A stretch of DNA of 64,000 nucleotides from contig VWZP01001408.1 of the NCBI GenBank assembly GCA_013396995.1, positions 1,376,696-1,440,695 on the forward strand, read 5' to 3'. Numbering within the stretch: the first letter of the stretch is position 1; each line of letters starts with the position of its first letter. Below are positions 13,431 through 24,528 of the stretch, piece by piece. A program made the position numbers and the translations under genes. The DNA is from Dicaeum eximium (Eukaryota > Chordata > Aves > Passeriformes > Dicaeidae). The notes under the pieces were generated by a model. That model ran no database searches. It saw only the letters and a program-made list of their open reading frames with translations, and was not told the origin of the DNA.

Positions 13431-16400
13431 AATCAAAAGCTCCATTTTGCAGTATTTCAGAAGCTCTGATTTAAATATATATATGTTTGTCTCTACCCAA
13501 ATATATTACAAGTTACAAATGCAAGTAAATAGCTGGTATTACTTAAATTGTTGCCAATTTATTTTGCCGGCTAAAGTGTTTTCTCAATTTTCTTTGAGAC
13601 AATTTGGATTGAAATGAAATCCAGGTCATGGCATATACTGTTAATGTTTACAAACAGTGCCTATTTTGACCTCTTTTTAAAATAGTTTTCAAGATTTTTT
13701 GCTTCTTTATTTCAAACTGACTTTGAATAGTTTTGTCACTAGATTGTATGTTCAGGTTCTGTCAATATTTATTTGGTGATCTCTGCAGAGTTACTGAAGT
13801 TATGATACACATGTATCAGGATGACAAAAATTCATTAGCTTTTATTACAGCCAAAGCTGAACCTCTGAAGTGATAATTCAAACTGTCATTTAAAATGCTA
13901 GCAAAATTGACATTATGCCTGAGGAGAATCCCACTATAGTCTGCTTTTTTATTCACTACTAGTAATTTACAGACTCCTGCGACTCTCTGTCTCTGTGTTT
14001 AACTTTATGTATGATTTGCAGCTATACAGTGTTCTCCAATGTCAAATTTTAAGGTGAAAAGACTAGAAAAGATAATTTCTGTGCAATTCATTGATATCTT
14101 CCCTCTGTGTTTCTGGCCTTTTTGCACCAAGTTCTCTTAGATTTTTTCTTCTCAATTTTTTTCCTCCTGTAGATGTGACTGTACCATATTTTATGCTGAT
14201 GAACTTGCATGATCCAACACCTGTTCTGAAGTAATAAGCATGCTGAAAAAAGTCTCTTAATTTATTAATAGGAATTTCAATCAAAAGATAATATATTTAG
14301 TTAAGTGTGCTCTAAAAAAAGCTGGAATATGATTTTATATTTATTTTCCTGTACAAATATTTAGATTATGTATGTTTGCTTATGTATTGATGTTGTTTGT
14401 GCTATGATTTAAATAATGTAAAGTGGTTGCCTAACAAATGCTTTCTCTAGCTGTAGTAATGAGAATTCTCTCTAAAATGAGCTAATGCCTCTCATGACAG
14501 TAATTTGAGGCAATGTTTATTAAAAAATGAAAACAATTGTTAAAATATGTCAGCTAAAAACCCCCAAATCATGGGAATAACGTGCCCATCTATCCTCACT
14601 CTTCTATTCCACAGTCCTGCTGTAATTACTCTGCTGCTGACCCTATTTTGAAAGGAAACATTGAACACCTGTTTGAAAGGAGATGTGTCAAGAAAAAGAC
14701 TCCACCAACCAAAAAAAACACCAAACAATTTCCCTTGCCCCCATTCCCATTACGTGGAGCCACTCTGTGCTTTCAAGAGGCTTGGTTTCCAAGCTGTGGC
14801 ATCCTGGTGCCATCAGTCTGCATTGAGGGTTTCTTAAATTGCAATGGCTGGAGGAGTAACTGGTGCCAGTTTTGAAAGGGTTGTTAAATGCGATTTTACA
14901 GTTACTGTTCTCACCATTTACAAAATCCCACTGAGATTAATTAGTGCGAGGGATAAGGGAGGGCAGAGAAGATTTACAAAGCTTCCAGCTCTGCATTCAA
15001 TATTGATGGCTAAAAGTACTGTGTTCCCCACAAGGGGAATTGGTGTAATTTGTCTGACCACTCAGTGTTTGAAACGCTCCTGGGTTGTTTTCTGCAGGAG
15101 CTGGGCTCTCGCTTGAGCAGACAGTGAATACTTGATGCAAGGTCAGTGTGGGTTTGTCAGCCTGGCATGGTTAATATAGCTGTGTAAGTAATCCAGCACC
15201 CCACAGAATCATTCCTCTCTGGTTCTTTGCCCAAGACTCTCTCAGCTGCAGCTCTCCTTCAGGTACTCTGGTCTTTAGAAGAAAAAAAGTCCTTTTTCCT
15301 CTCCTTTCAAAGACCAGCACAGGTAGATGATTAACCCTACTCCTGGAAGGTACCTTGCGTGGTTTGAAACCACAAGATGATACAAATAGAATATCTAATT
15401 ATTCTGATCTGACAAACTCTGTATATGTTATTCCAGCAGATGGGTTCTTATCCTTTATTTTAATATTTAATTACTGATGCAGGTTAAAGGCTCTGGCATA
15501 TCGGCAGTGGAGGTCATCAGTATTGTGGAGGGTTTTTAAAACAGATAAGTAGGTTTTTCCACACTCAGCTTCAACACTATTGGAGCCCTAGGTCTGTGCC
15601 CTGAGGGCTGTTGCATCAGTCTTGAACCTTGCAGCACTCTTCATTAATGAGGTTAATTTCTGGGATTCTGCCTGAAATTCAGCACGTGTTGAAATGTGTC
15701 ACCAAAGTTTTTGCTTAGCTTGGGCTGTTACATTTCCTCCTCAAAGTTTCTGCAGAACTCAAAACACCATCAGGCACGAGAGGAACAGTTCAGGTTTTGT
15801 TGGTATTTTCACTGAATAATATTGGAATTTAGACCAAAAGCTTTCATTTTTTTAACCTGCTTTCCATGGCATGAGCTGTGGCATTGCATAGCCTTTTCAC
15901 CAGCTTGGGGGTTTTGGGGCCAGTATTCATTGTTTTATAGTTACTAGTTGTCCTATTATTAACTAGAAATTGTGTGCACCTTTTTTCCATTGGCCCTCTT
16001 TCGATCAAGAAATGTGTTCTGTTGCTTTTTCTTGCTCATCTAAAGATTTTCTTCATGTGGCTTTGTCTACAGCAGCCAAACATTTGTTTGTTTCTGCATT
16101 TTTTGAAATTGGAAAGACTTCCTGTAACTCAGAGGTAGAGGGGCAACAATTAAAAAAAACCAAACCAGAGCCAAAAAAGTAATTGATTATATGCTGGGTT
16201 TTGAAAAGAGTGATTTTTGTTGATACACTTGTATTTTTCTGTCCAAGATCAAAAGGGTTTGATAGTCTATTTGGTTTCTTGAAGCTGGGTAAGTTGTCTT
16301 CCTTTGCATGCCTTTGCTCATACAAAAAAGATGGCTGGCCTAAGTAGAATAAAATATTCATTCTTAAGTTAACTTTTTACCTGGAGTTCAGGCTATACAA

Positions 16401-16720
16401 TACAATATTCTTGATTATATGTGATAATGCGCTTGCTTTATGATTATGTATTAACGGTGAACTGTATTAATTCTCTTAAATGAGAATTTTGAATTTTGAG
16501 TACTATTTTTTAGTTTGTTTGTTTCTGTTTGTTCACTTTTCATTGTAGCACCCTGTCCTTGTAATATCCCATAAGGACAAGTTAAAAATGTCAAATGAAT
16601 TCCCTTCTTGCTGCTAAACGTATCATGAGGCATATAATTACATTCCAGGTGCTGTTTAAAATATGACAGAGATAAATTTAAGTTAGTGGTACAGTATAAT
16701 AACAACAGAACTAGACAGAT
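13431..16720. other. Unique noncoding sequence, no gene recognised
   Basis: AT-rich sequence with a less repetitive, compositionally balanced part at about 14836-15115 that has the look of conserved noncoding DNA (inference only). Frames of up to 102 codons occur on both strands with no recognisable product. Confidence 0.5.
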
Positions 16721-16768
16721 AACAAATAAAGTTTGTTAAACTTTAAATAACAGTTTAACAAATAAAGT
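16721..16768. repeat. Overlapping short direct and inverted repeats
   Basis: AACAAATAAAGT occurs at 16721-16732 and again at 16757-16768. Between and overlapping these copies, GTTAAACT (16735-16742) and AGTTTAAC (16752-16759) form an 8-bp inverted repeat with a 9-nt loop. The sequence is AT-rich, so replication slippage is the simplest origin. Confidence 0.8.
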
Positions 16769-19679
16769 CAAAAAAGTTTCAGAGACTGTTCTGAATGGCA
16801 GCAAGGTTTTGCCTGTTTGCAGTTTCCCTTATTTTACTCCTTATCTTTCTACTGTTCATTTGAAAATGTCCAAGTTGACCTACAGTGAGACTCAGTCAGA
16901 CAGGGCAGGTGGATGAGACTGTCCCCAGAACCTAAAGAGGGGCCATTAAGTGCAGGCTGTACAGGTAATTCACTGCCAGAGGTGCTCTGTGTAATGCTGG
17001 CACTGTAGGAGCTGTGCTGGCATTACTGTTGATGACTGGACCATTTAAGTGAATTATTAATTTAGATTGAGCACAACTAAAGGGAATGGTTTAATACATT
17101 TGTGATTAAGTGTTACGTGTTAGTTTTGTCATGCTTTCACTAAACAAGCGTTATTCTTCAACATTATGGTTTCCTATGATCTACAAATTTTTGCAAACAG
17201 TCCAGAAGAAATGTCTGCTTCAAATGTTAAGTCTTGTTTTATGTAAGAAGTGATACTGGAATTCATGAAAGTAAGCAGACACCTGAACAAAATAGGAAGA
17301 GCTTTCCTTAAATTTAAATATTTCTAAAAGTGAAAATGCTTTGTTACGGCTTTAATGTGGAAGGTTTGGTTTAAAACTTAATTATGATACAAGGATGCTG
17401 TCAACAGAGGCAGTATAAATGCAAAGGGAATATTTGGTTGTGAGCATAGACCTGTGACCTTCAGCAAGAGCTGAAATGGTTTATTCTCTGCCTCAGATGG
17501 GGCTCCTGTGCCACACCTCAGTGTCTGGCTGGGCACCATCAGTGACTCTCTCCGCTGCTTTGCTCGGTAATATTTCCACCAAGATTTATACCCAGGGAAG
17601 GAAGTGTAAACATAAACAGTTTCTTCAGATATGGTCTGTCTGAACAGTAATTATTTATCAGAAAATATTCAACTATTCAATATTCAAAGATGATATTAAG
17701 AGTTATGGAATGAGATACTTTGTGGTGACTTGCTCCAGGCAGCACACTGGGTGCAAATTCAAATTCCCTGGTGGAAGGCAGGGACTGTGGTGTGTGGTGG
17801 GACACCATAGAGTGAAAGACTAAGTTAAGAGTGTTATCAGCTCCTTTCTTGCTCTATTGAGGGTTTATCACTGGAACTTTTCCCCCTCTGAGATGTTTTT
17901 CTATCTTTTCCCAAAGAAAAAGGCATTTCCCTTCCTCTTCCTCCCCCCCAAATCTTGCTTTAGATTTAATTGTGAATTTTACTGCTAGGGTACTCCAGCC
18001 TCTTTAACACTCTCAACCTCAATCTCAATGTGTCACAGCAGCACCAAATTATTTTGTCAGTTTGTATTTTAATGAGAGCTAGGATCTAGCTGAAATTGGA
18101 ATTAGCTGCTGTAGTTCATGGCATTCAATTTTCCTACTCCCTGCCTCATCAAAATGTTCACCAAGCTGCTTCTTTCAAACTTGCACTTTACTACTTAGAG
18201 CATTTACATGAATAGCAATGTAGCTATTTCAGGGATGAACAGAATTTATAACTTCTGTGGAGGAGGCTGCTTCATCACTCATTTTAAATTCATTTTTGGA
18301 CATCAGCACCATGAAGTGCTTTCTGTCCTCTACTGTGAAACAAAGTGGGACTCACAGCCACCTGATTTGATTGAACAGCTCATTTTTCTCTCTCCCATGC
18401 TCTTACTCCCACTACTGTATTTCTCCCACCCTATTCCTGTTTTGCTAATGCTGTTACTTTTTCTTTGTCTGTGTTTTCTGCCCTAGAGCCTCGAGCTACC
18501 CTACAGAGCTGGTACAAAAGCTGTCAATTCAGCAAAGCAAAAAAGAACAAGGCAAGCTAGATCCAGTTGTTAATTACAGGATGGGTTGTCAGGGTTTGTG
18601 AACTCCAGCAGATGATGAAAGAGAAAATTATACTTAAAATCTAGGTGGAAGCTAGAATGTCCCAAGTAAATGTTCTGTATTTAAGAAATGGGAATCCAGA
18701 AATAGATACCAAAACAAGTTGGGAGACTCCATCTTCCACATTTTTCTTTGTTTCCTTTATTGTCTCAGCCTAAAATCCCAGCTCTGTAGAGTTAGCTGAT
18801 GGTTATCTATACACACAGGATTTTTTTCTACATCACTGGACATGCACAAACAATGGGGTTTTTCAAACATCCAAAGTGGTTTTTTTTCACTCTGAAGTTT
18901 ATTTCGTGAACATTGATGATATTACATTGTGAAACAGATACTTAAGAGTATATTTATAGAAAAAGGTAAATGTATTATAATATTGAATTTTTATTATATT
19001 TAATACTAAATTTTATCTTAGGTATGATCTGTCAAATGAGCTGTATCAGGACAATATAAAAATATTTATTTATTAAATAAATCAGTGTTGTTTAAATTGG
19101 TTTTTTGCATGCAGCAGTTGCAAAATTTTTTGTTGGTGGTTTTGTCTTAGTATTGGGAAATTATTTAAAGGTGTTACACAGGTTCAAAAAGTATTTTTCT
19201 ATTTCACAGTGATAAGATATGAGGAATCCTCTCACTGAATGGTTACTGGTAAATCACAGCAGCCCTAACATAGAAATGTGCTTTCTTCTGAGACATTTTT
19301 CTAATCTTTGATAATGTCTTTCCTGTGGGATAATATGTTGCTACTTCAATAGTTCCACAGAAGTATAAGCCATGGCAAATAGAGCTCTGTGATTATTTTA
19401 TGTGCTTGTGGGTTAGCTTATAGCAGTGCAATCCATTCTGGGAAAAGTACAGTGTGTAACTGTAAATGGAGACCAAATTAATCCCCAGCTCTTTTCTGTT
19501 GTGCTTTATTTTCTGAGTAACTACTGAAGCAAGTGAAAACCAGGTTGTTTTCACCATAGCTGTGAAATAGGTTTGCTTTATGATCAAAACCACTTCAATC
19601 TGACTTTTTCTTTTCCATTTTGCGTTGGATGAGGCAGAGAAGAAACAGCTGTGGCCTGTTTGGGGTAGGGGTCCCAGCC
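16769..19679. other. Unique noncoding sequence, no gene recognised
   Basis: AT-rich with no recognisable gene or full mobile element. The strongest AT-only palindrome is at 19064-19082 (9-bp arms), a simple-sequence feature. A C-run is present at about 17943-17949. The 92-codon plus-strand frame at 18208-18486 shows a hydrophobic end but no known family, and no splice or promoter signals make it credible. Confidence 0.5.
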
Positions 19680-19738
19680 ATGTGCAAACTGTGCACATCC
19701 AGCCGCGCAGAGCCAGCCCCGCGGCTGTGCATTGCACA
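19680..19738. other. Small CpG- and hairpin-rich block next to an LTR
   Basis: Four CpG dinucleotides lie within about 25 bp (CCGCGC and CCCGCGG, 19703-19724) in otherwise CpG-poor DNA. On either side are small inverted repeats: ATGTGCA/TGCACAT (19680-19686 and 19692-19698) and TGTGCA/TGCACA (19726-19731 and 19733-19738). The block directly precedes the LTR that starts at 19763. It is too short to be a CpG island. Confidence 0.6.
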
Positions 19739-19762
19739 CAGAAATGGGTGTGGAACTGGGGC

Positions 19763-20267
19763 TGATGCCTTGAGAAGGCTGACCTAGAACAGAGACCAGA
19801 CAGAGTTAAAGAATAAAGCAGGGATTTATTAGAAGGATTTCCTCAATGGATTCACCTTGGGCAGCACAAGAGCCCAGCCAGGGCTGCACCCAAGATGAAC
19901 CAAAATGGTCACAAAATGGACACCAGGCACGGGCTCTGTCACTTTTATCAGTTCTGTTCCATTTGCATATTGGAGTTAATTGTCCAGTTACAGCTTTAGG
20001 TTATCAAGTCCCATCTTTCTTGTTTTTCTCTCTTTTGTCCATGTTGTTTATGCTCTTGGGCCTGAGATTTGGATCATTTGTCCTTGGTCCCCAGGTAGAG
20101 AAGGAATTGTTTTGTCTCCCTACTCTGTGCAGAGAGCTCACCATCCCTTGATATGAAGCCCAGACCCACACACTAAAGCAGCACAGAATCTGAAACATAT
20201 AAAAGCTAAAACCGGAGGTATCAGGGGTTCTGAGTACATCCAGATGCCTGGAAAAGCTGCAGTTACA
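19763..20267 (-). mobile_element. Solo endogenous-retrovirus LTR (minus strand), about 505 bp
   Basis: The plus strand begins TGATGCCTTGAGAAGG and ends GCAGTTACA, so the minus-strand element starts TGTAACTGC and ends GGCATCA, i.e. TG...CA. GGGC occurs directly on both sides (19759-19762 and 20268-20271), a plausible 4-bp target duplication. Read on the minus strand there is a TATA-like GATAAAA (19949 to 19943) and a poly(A) signal AATAAA (19830 to 19825), giving the order U3, R, U5. No internal viral sequence is attached, so it is a solo LTR. A partial second copy lies at 41054-41212. The family is familiar from songbird genomes. The 4-bp duplication would suit a gammaretrovirus-like (ERV1) origin, but class is uncertain. 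Frames crossing it are not genes. Confidence 0.85.
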
Positions 20268-20271
20268 GGGC

Positions 20272-20710
20272 TTTTGGGGGATGCTCTGCTGTGTGCTGCC
20301 AGGTCAGCCCCCAAGCCAAGTCAAGGTCCCAGAGTGCTGTGTCAGTCTCTCCCTCGGAGCTGGGAAGGGGACAACCTGTGATACACTGTGTCTAGCAGCT
20401 ATAATAGACTGCTTTAAATCATCTGTCACGGCATTCTTACTTGAAAAAAATAATTATAACTGTGTGTAAGACTGCTGCATGATTACAATGGACGTCTCTC
20501 CTTTTTTTGTGTACTGTACACTTTGCAAAAAAAGCTTCCTATTAACTATCTGTGAAGAGCATGTCATTAACAAAAATGAAGCTTTTAATTAAATAGAATG
20601 GATAGAAAGGCTAAGCCTTTTCTTCTCTGAGTCTCTGTGACTGGGTGTAAAGGCACAGTGCTATCTTTCAAAAGTCTCAGTGCCTCTTAGTAAAGAACAA
20701 ACTGATTTGC
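20272..20710. other. Spacer between two LTRs
   Basis: Moderately GC-rich at its left end, then AT-rich. No gene or additional element is recognised. The frame at 20281-20469 has no known product. Confidence 0.5.
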
Positions 20711-21273
20711 TGTGCTGATTTTGGCTGAAATAGAGTTAATTTTCTTCACAGTAGCTGGTGTGGGGCTGTGGTTAGCAGTTATGCTGGAAGCAGTTTTGAT
20801 AATGCAGCAATGTTTCAGTTATTGCTGAGCAGGGATTGCAGAGTCAAGGCCCTTTCTGCTCCTCACCCCATGCTGCCAGCAAGAAGCCTGGAAGTGCACA
20901 AGGAGCTGGGAGGGGACACAGCTGGACAGCTGACCCCACCTGACCCAAGGGACATCCCAGACCATATGGCTTCATGCTCACTGTATAAACTGTGGGGAAC
21001 GTGGGCTGCTGCCTGGGGACTGGCAGGGCATCACTCAATTGTTTTTATTTGCATCACTTGCCTTCTTGTTTTTTATTTGTCTTTTTGTCCTTTTCTTGCA
21101 ATGTAGTGGTTTGGGTTTTTGTTTTTTTCTTAATTATTGTTTCAATAATTAAAGTGTTCTGACCTCAACCCATGAGTTTTCTTGCTTCTACCATTCTGTC
21201 TCCCCCACCCTGCAGGGGCAGTGAGTGAGCAGCTCTTTGGGGCTTAGTGGCTGGCTGGGGGTAAACCACGACA
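20711..21273 (+). mobile_element. Solo endogenous-retrovirus LTR (plus strand), about 563 bp
   Basis: It starts TGTGCTGATTTTGGCTG with AGAGTTAATTTTCTTCACAG following, and ends GGGGGTAAACCACGACA. Both ends match a very common avian LTR family, which is often annotated as ERVL- or ERVK-type. Internal landmarks are the ACCATATGGCTTCATGCTCA box, a TATAAA promoter box (20984-20989) and an ATTAAA poly(A) signal (21148-21153), in the right order for U3-R-U5. The presumed 5-bp flanks (TTTGC and CTTGG) agree at only three positions, so the target duplication has decayed or the ends are slightly off. No gag-pol follows, so it is a solo LTR. It lies in the opposite orientation to the LTR at 19763-20267. 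The 112-codon frame across it is not a gene. Confidence 0.9.
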
Positions 21274-21478
21274 CTTGGAATTACTGATTCTACCTTAGAT
21301 TTGTCTTACTTGATTCTTTGACTGCAGGTAAATTGTATTTTCAAACCAGCTTCTAACTGAGGTAATTAGAATGATTAGAGGTGACTGAACTACAGTCACA
21401 ATTTTTTATGAGGATACAGCTGTAAAAATTGACCTAGAATTGACTAATTTTATTAGTGATCCTTTGATACCTATAAAG
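21274..21478. other. Unique sequence right of the LTR
   Basis: Short AT-rich interval with no recognisable content. Confidence 0.5.
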
Positions 21479-21508
21479 AACTTCCTTTCTTATCAAGAAA
21501 GGAGTAAA
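21479..21508 (+). repeat. Left member of a 30-bp inverted pair
   Basis: This 30-bp stretch is the reverse complement of 22268-22297 at 29 of 30 positions. Each member is itself a hairpin; here CCTTTCTT-ATC-AAGAAAGG lies at 21484-21502. Weaker resemblance continues a few bases outward. The pair could be terminal inverted repeats of an old DNA transposon about 820 bp long, or two copies of a small palindromic repeat. Confidence 0.85.
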
Positions 21509-21849
21509 ATAGACTGAGGTGCTTTCACCAAATAAATCAATATAATGATTGAAGAATTAAATACATGACAGTTAAGCTATTAAGTGTTAATTCACTACCT
21601 GTGCTTGTATTTAAGATGTGGAAATGTTTGTGACTGTACATTTGCAATTACAGACTAAAAATAATGAATGGCCTTTATAAAGAGAAAAATACATGGTTTC
21701 TTAAAATTCTCCCTGCTGTACAAAATTTCCTAATTTTGTCCATGGCAGCTGAGAAATGAAAGTCTCCTTCAGAAAGGAACAATGTTCAGCAACTGACCTT
21801 CATCATTAGTCATCCGTATCTGTTTGGCACTTCTGATTGCCAAAAAAGA

Positions 21850-21920
21850 AATAATTTCCTGAGTGAAAAGATGGGTAAAATGAGATTAACATTTGCCCCT
21901 TCACAAGTCACTTAATGTGA
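21850..21920 (+). repeat. Possible second MIR remnant
   Basis: ATTTCCTGAGTG followed by GGGTAAAATGAGATTAAC (about 21874-21891) and then CCCCTTCACA resembles the MIR '...TTTCCTCATCTGTAAAATGAGGATAAT...CCTCACAGG' order. It is short and diverged and could be coincidence. Confidence 0.3.
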
Positions 21921-22267
21921 GCTGCCTCCTCCACAAACTGAAAAGTGTCTGGGAAGCCAGTGAACATTTGATTTCAGGAAACCTGGAGTTGCTGTGCTGT
22001 CAAGTTCCTATCTGGATTTCAGTCCTGGTTTCCAAATGAGCATCAACAACAATAAAGTCTTCTAAAGATCATTATGACAAGCCTTTTTGAGAAGGGAATA
22101 TGTGCTGCTAAGAATTATCATCTGGTTTCAGTACAAACTGTCACTTCCACGTTTTCTTTCCCTTGATTTTGTAAGGCATAGCAGAACTGACACCTTCAGA
22201 ATCAGGGGAGGAGTGATACTATTGCAGCCTTGTAACTCTTTGCCAGTGACAGCAAAATCTTAGGATC

Positions 22268-22297
22268 TTTACTTCTTTCTTGATAAGAAAGGAAGTT
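22268..22297 (-). repeat. Right member of the 30-bp inverted pair
   Basis: Reverse complement of 21479-21508 with one mismatch. It contains its own hairpin, CTTTCTT-GAT-AAGAAAGG. See the left member for interpretation. Confidence 0.85.
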
Positions 22298-22389
22298 TTA
22301 TATACTGGCTCTAATGCTCACTGAAGTGAAATTAAAAGGCTTTTTCTTATTCTTCAGAGTAAAATAGAAACAATATCTGCACAATACAC

Positions 22390-22500
22390 AGAAATAACTT
22401 GGGATGCTTTATGAGAAGTCAGCACAAGGAGATGGGTTTCTTTGCTGCCTTCTAGGCATTTCTAGAAGGTGTGGAAGTATCAGAGGAATAAGTTATTTCT
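22390..22500. repeat. Nested inverted repeats
   Basis: Outer arms AGAAATAACTT (22390-22400) and AAGTTATTTCT (22490-22500) are exact reverse complements. They enclose a second perfect pair, CCTTCTAG (22448-22455) and CTAGAAGG (22462-22469). The arrangement could fold as a branched stem, but 11 and 8 bp arms are not rare in a window this size. Confidence 0.7.
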
Positions 22501-23547
22501 ATAGTTGTTTACCTGTGGGAGACTGAATCCTGCGAGGCCATGAGGTAAAAGACTGTTTGAAAGTAATTAATAACTTTAAAAATTATTTTGCATCCTGGTC
22601 ACAACTTAGAGAAATCTATTTCCTCTAAATTTCATAATATGTAGCAAAAACACAGAACAAAATATCCTGATGTTTAGAGGAGAGATTTGTGTTTTTCCTG
22701 TTTTTGTTGTGTGTTTTTTTTTTTTTTTAGGGACCATGTTCAGGACTATGGCTTTCAATACTAGGTCACAGTACTTCTCTTTGTTTAAAATTCCTGTGCC
22801 ATTCATATGGGGTCTTTAGTACCTTCTGTTATAATTTGATTCAAAACCCATTGGAACTCCTTTTTATTGACCTAATTTGTTGAACTATGGAGTCAGACTT
22901 ACTTAGGCTAGAAGTCAAAGTAATGAATGAGTCTAAATCTTTTTCAATCCTTCTTGAATGTTACTGAATTCTATGGAGTAAGAATTTTAAATGGCTTATT
23001 GCCTTTACAGTAAAGTTCATGTTTTATGCCTTTATGTGGCTGGAATTCTGATTTTCATCCAATAAATCACTTTCAATAAAAATATTTTTAGCTTGAACCA
23101 ACTTGGAATACAAATAAAAAAAACATTTCTCTGTTTTAAAATTAGGGAAAATGGCCTTTGCTTGATTAAATAACTTGATAAGCACATATAAGGCAACATA
23201 TGTGGATCTCTATATGACCTTTAGGCTTCTAGTGGCTCCAGTATGTCTGTAGATCATGCCCAGCCCCAAAATCTTCCATTCATTCGCCTTGATGTAGACA
23301 GTAGAAGACATGAGAAAAAAGGAAGCATAACTGTGCAAGATAAACAGCCTTTTATTTTTTGAAATTGGAGTCCCAAAATGCCATTGAGTAACACAAAACT
23401 CAGCTGGAACCCTCCTGAGCTGGGCCCCATTGCAGCTGTGATGCATCCAGTGCCAGCTTTTCCACTCCAGCCCAGCTGAGTACACACTGCAAGGTGAAAA
23501 AGCCCAGAGTTTGCCCAGGTAAGAAATATATAGAACTGCTTGCTATT
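22501..23547. other. Unique noncoding sequence, no gene recognised
   Basis: AT-rich, including a 15-T run at 22714-22728 that could be the tail of an unrecognised minus-strand retroposon. Two overlapping minus-strand frames at 23210-23487 have no known product. Confidence 0.5.
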
Positions 23548-24528
23548 TTATGCCTTTAGAGTAGAGGTGAAATGGGGCAGAAAAGACAGATACTCTACCA
23601 CAACCTGAAAGCAAAACAGTGAGAGGTGATCCAAAGGAAACTTGGTTTCATTCATTGCACTTTCTGATCCAAGCCTTACTTCGTTTCCCCTTATTTGCAG
23701 CCCTATCAAAGCTTCAACGCAGGTAATAGAATGGAAACAAAATGCTGAAATTCCATCTGCTGTCTGTGCCCTGCTGATGGCTGAAAATGTCTGCAGCCAT
23801 GCAAGGTGTGAGTGGTCACCCTGCCCACACAGCCCAACGTGACTGGCACAGGTGACAGAGCCCGACAGGACAGTCACCCACGTGGCAGTTCAGCTGCTGG
23901 AGCCTTGGCTTCATTTTCACCATGGAATTACTTTTGATTAATGCAGGTACTGATTTGCCTGTATTATGCAGGCTCTGTATAAAGTCAGGCTCCCAGTGCA
24001 TGTAGCTGCACTTTGCACTGGAAGGGAAACAGGCAGCAGGAGGGATGATCCATGGGGACAAGCCTGGGAAGCCTGGGTGTTGCTCTTGGAACACACAGGT
24101 GACTCCAGCCTCGCTGACATTGCTGAACTATTTCTAGCCTCACTGGAGTCTTGATCAGCAGCACACTGAGGCTGCTGTGCTGTTCTACAGAGTGAACATT
24201 TTAGTGATGAAAACATCATCTCCTTCTTTTCCTCACCCACTTTTGATATAACAAGGTGTCTGGGCTTCATTTCCCCCTTACAAGGCAGAGGTTCAACACC
24301 CAACTCATCCTTTCCTTTATTTAGCATATTTTTTCCTTTCATGGCTTGGACTGCCCTTTGGGATATGCAGATGCTAGCAGAAAAATCAATTATACAGATC
24401 AGTGGTGTTCTACTTAAAACATATTTGTCTTTGTAAGATCTGCTGACTGCTGCTTTTGTGATGGTTTCAGAATCTTCCTTTTCTCTCTGTGGCTGCACCA
24501 AATCAATGGTGAAATGGGCAGGGTACAA
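23548..24528 (-). other. Unusually open stretch, no gene recognised
   Basis: Three overlapping minus-strand frames in different phases (23548-23877, 109 codons; 23816-24094, 92 codons; 23938-24528, 196 codons) cover almost 1 kb. The last is the longest ATG frame in the window. Its product is rich in S, A, Q and C in its second half, has no membrane segment or domain I recognise, and lacks a convincing signal. GC content is higher than in the flanks, which lowers stop frequency. The likeliest reading is noncoding sequence with a chance open frame. A decayed coding remnant or a noncoding-RNA exon are alternatives. Confidence 0.25.

Noticed and set aside
19393..20198. Several open frames on both strands across the left LTR and its flank
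   Set aside because: They coincide with, or overlap, repeat-derived GC-richer sequence and match no retroviral protein; by-products of the LTR.
20768..21106. 112-codon plus-strand frame
   Set aside because: Lies wholly inside the right LTR, which is noncoding.
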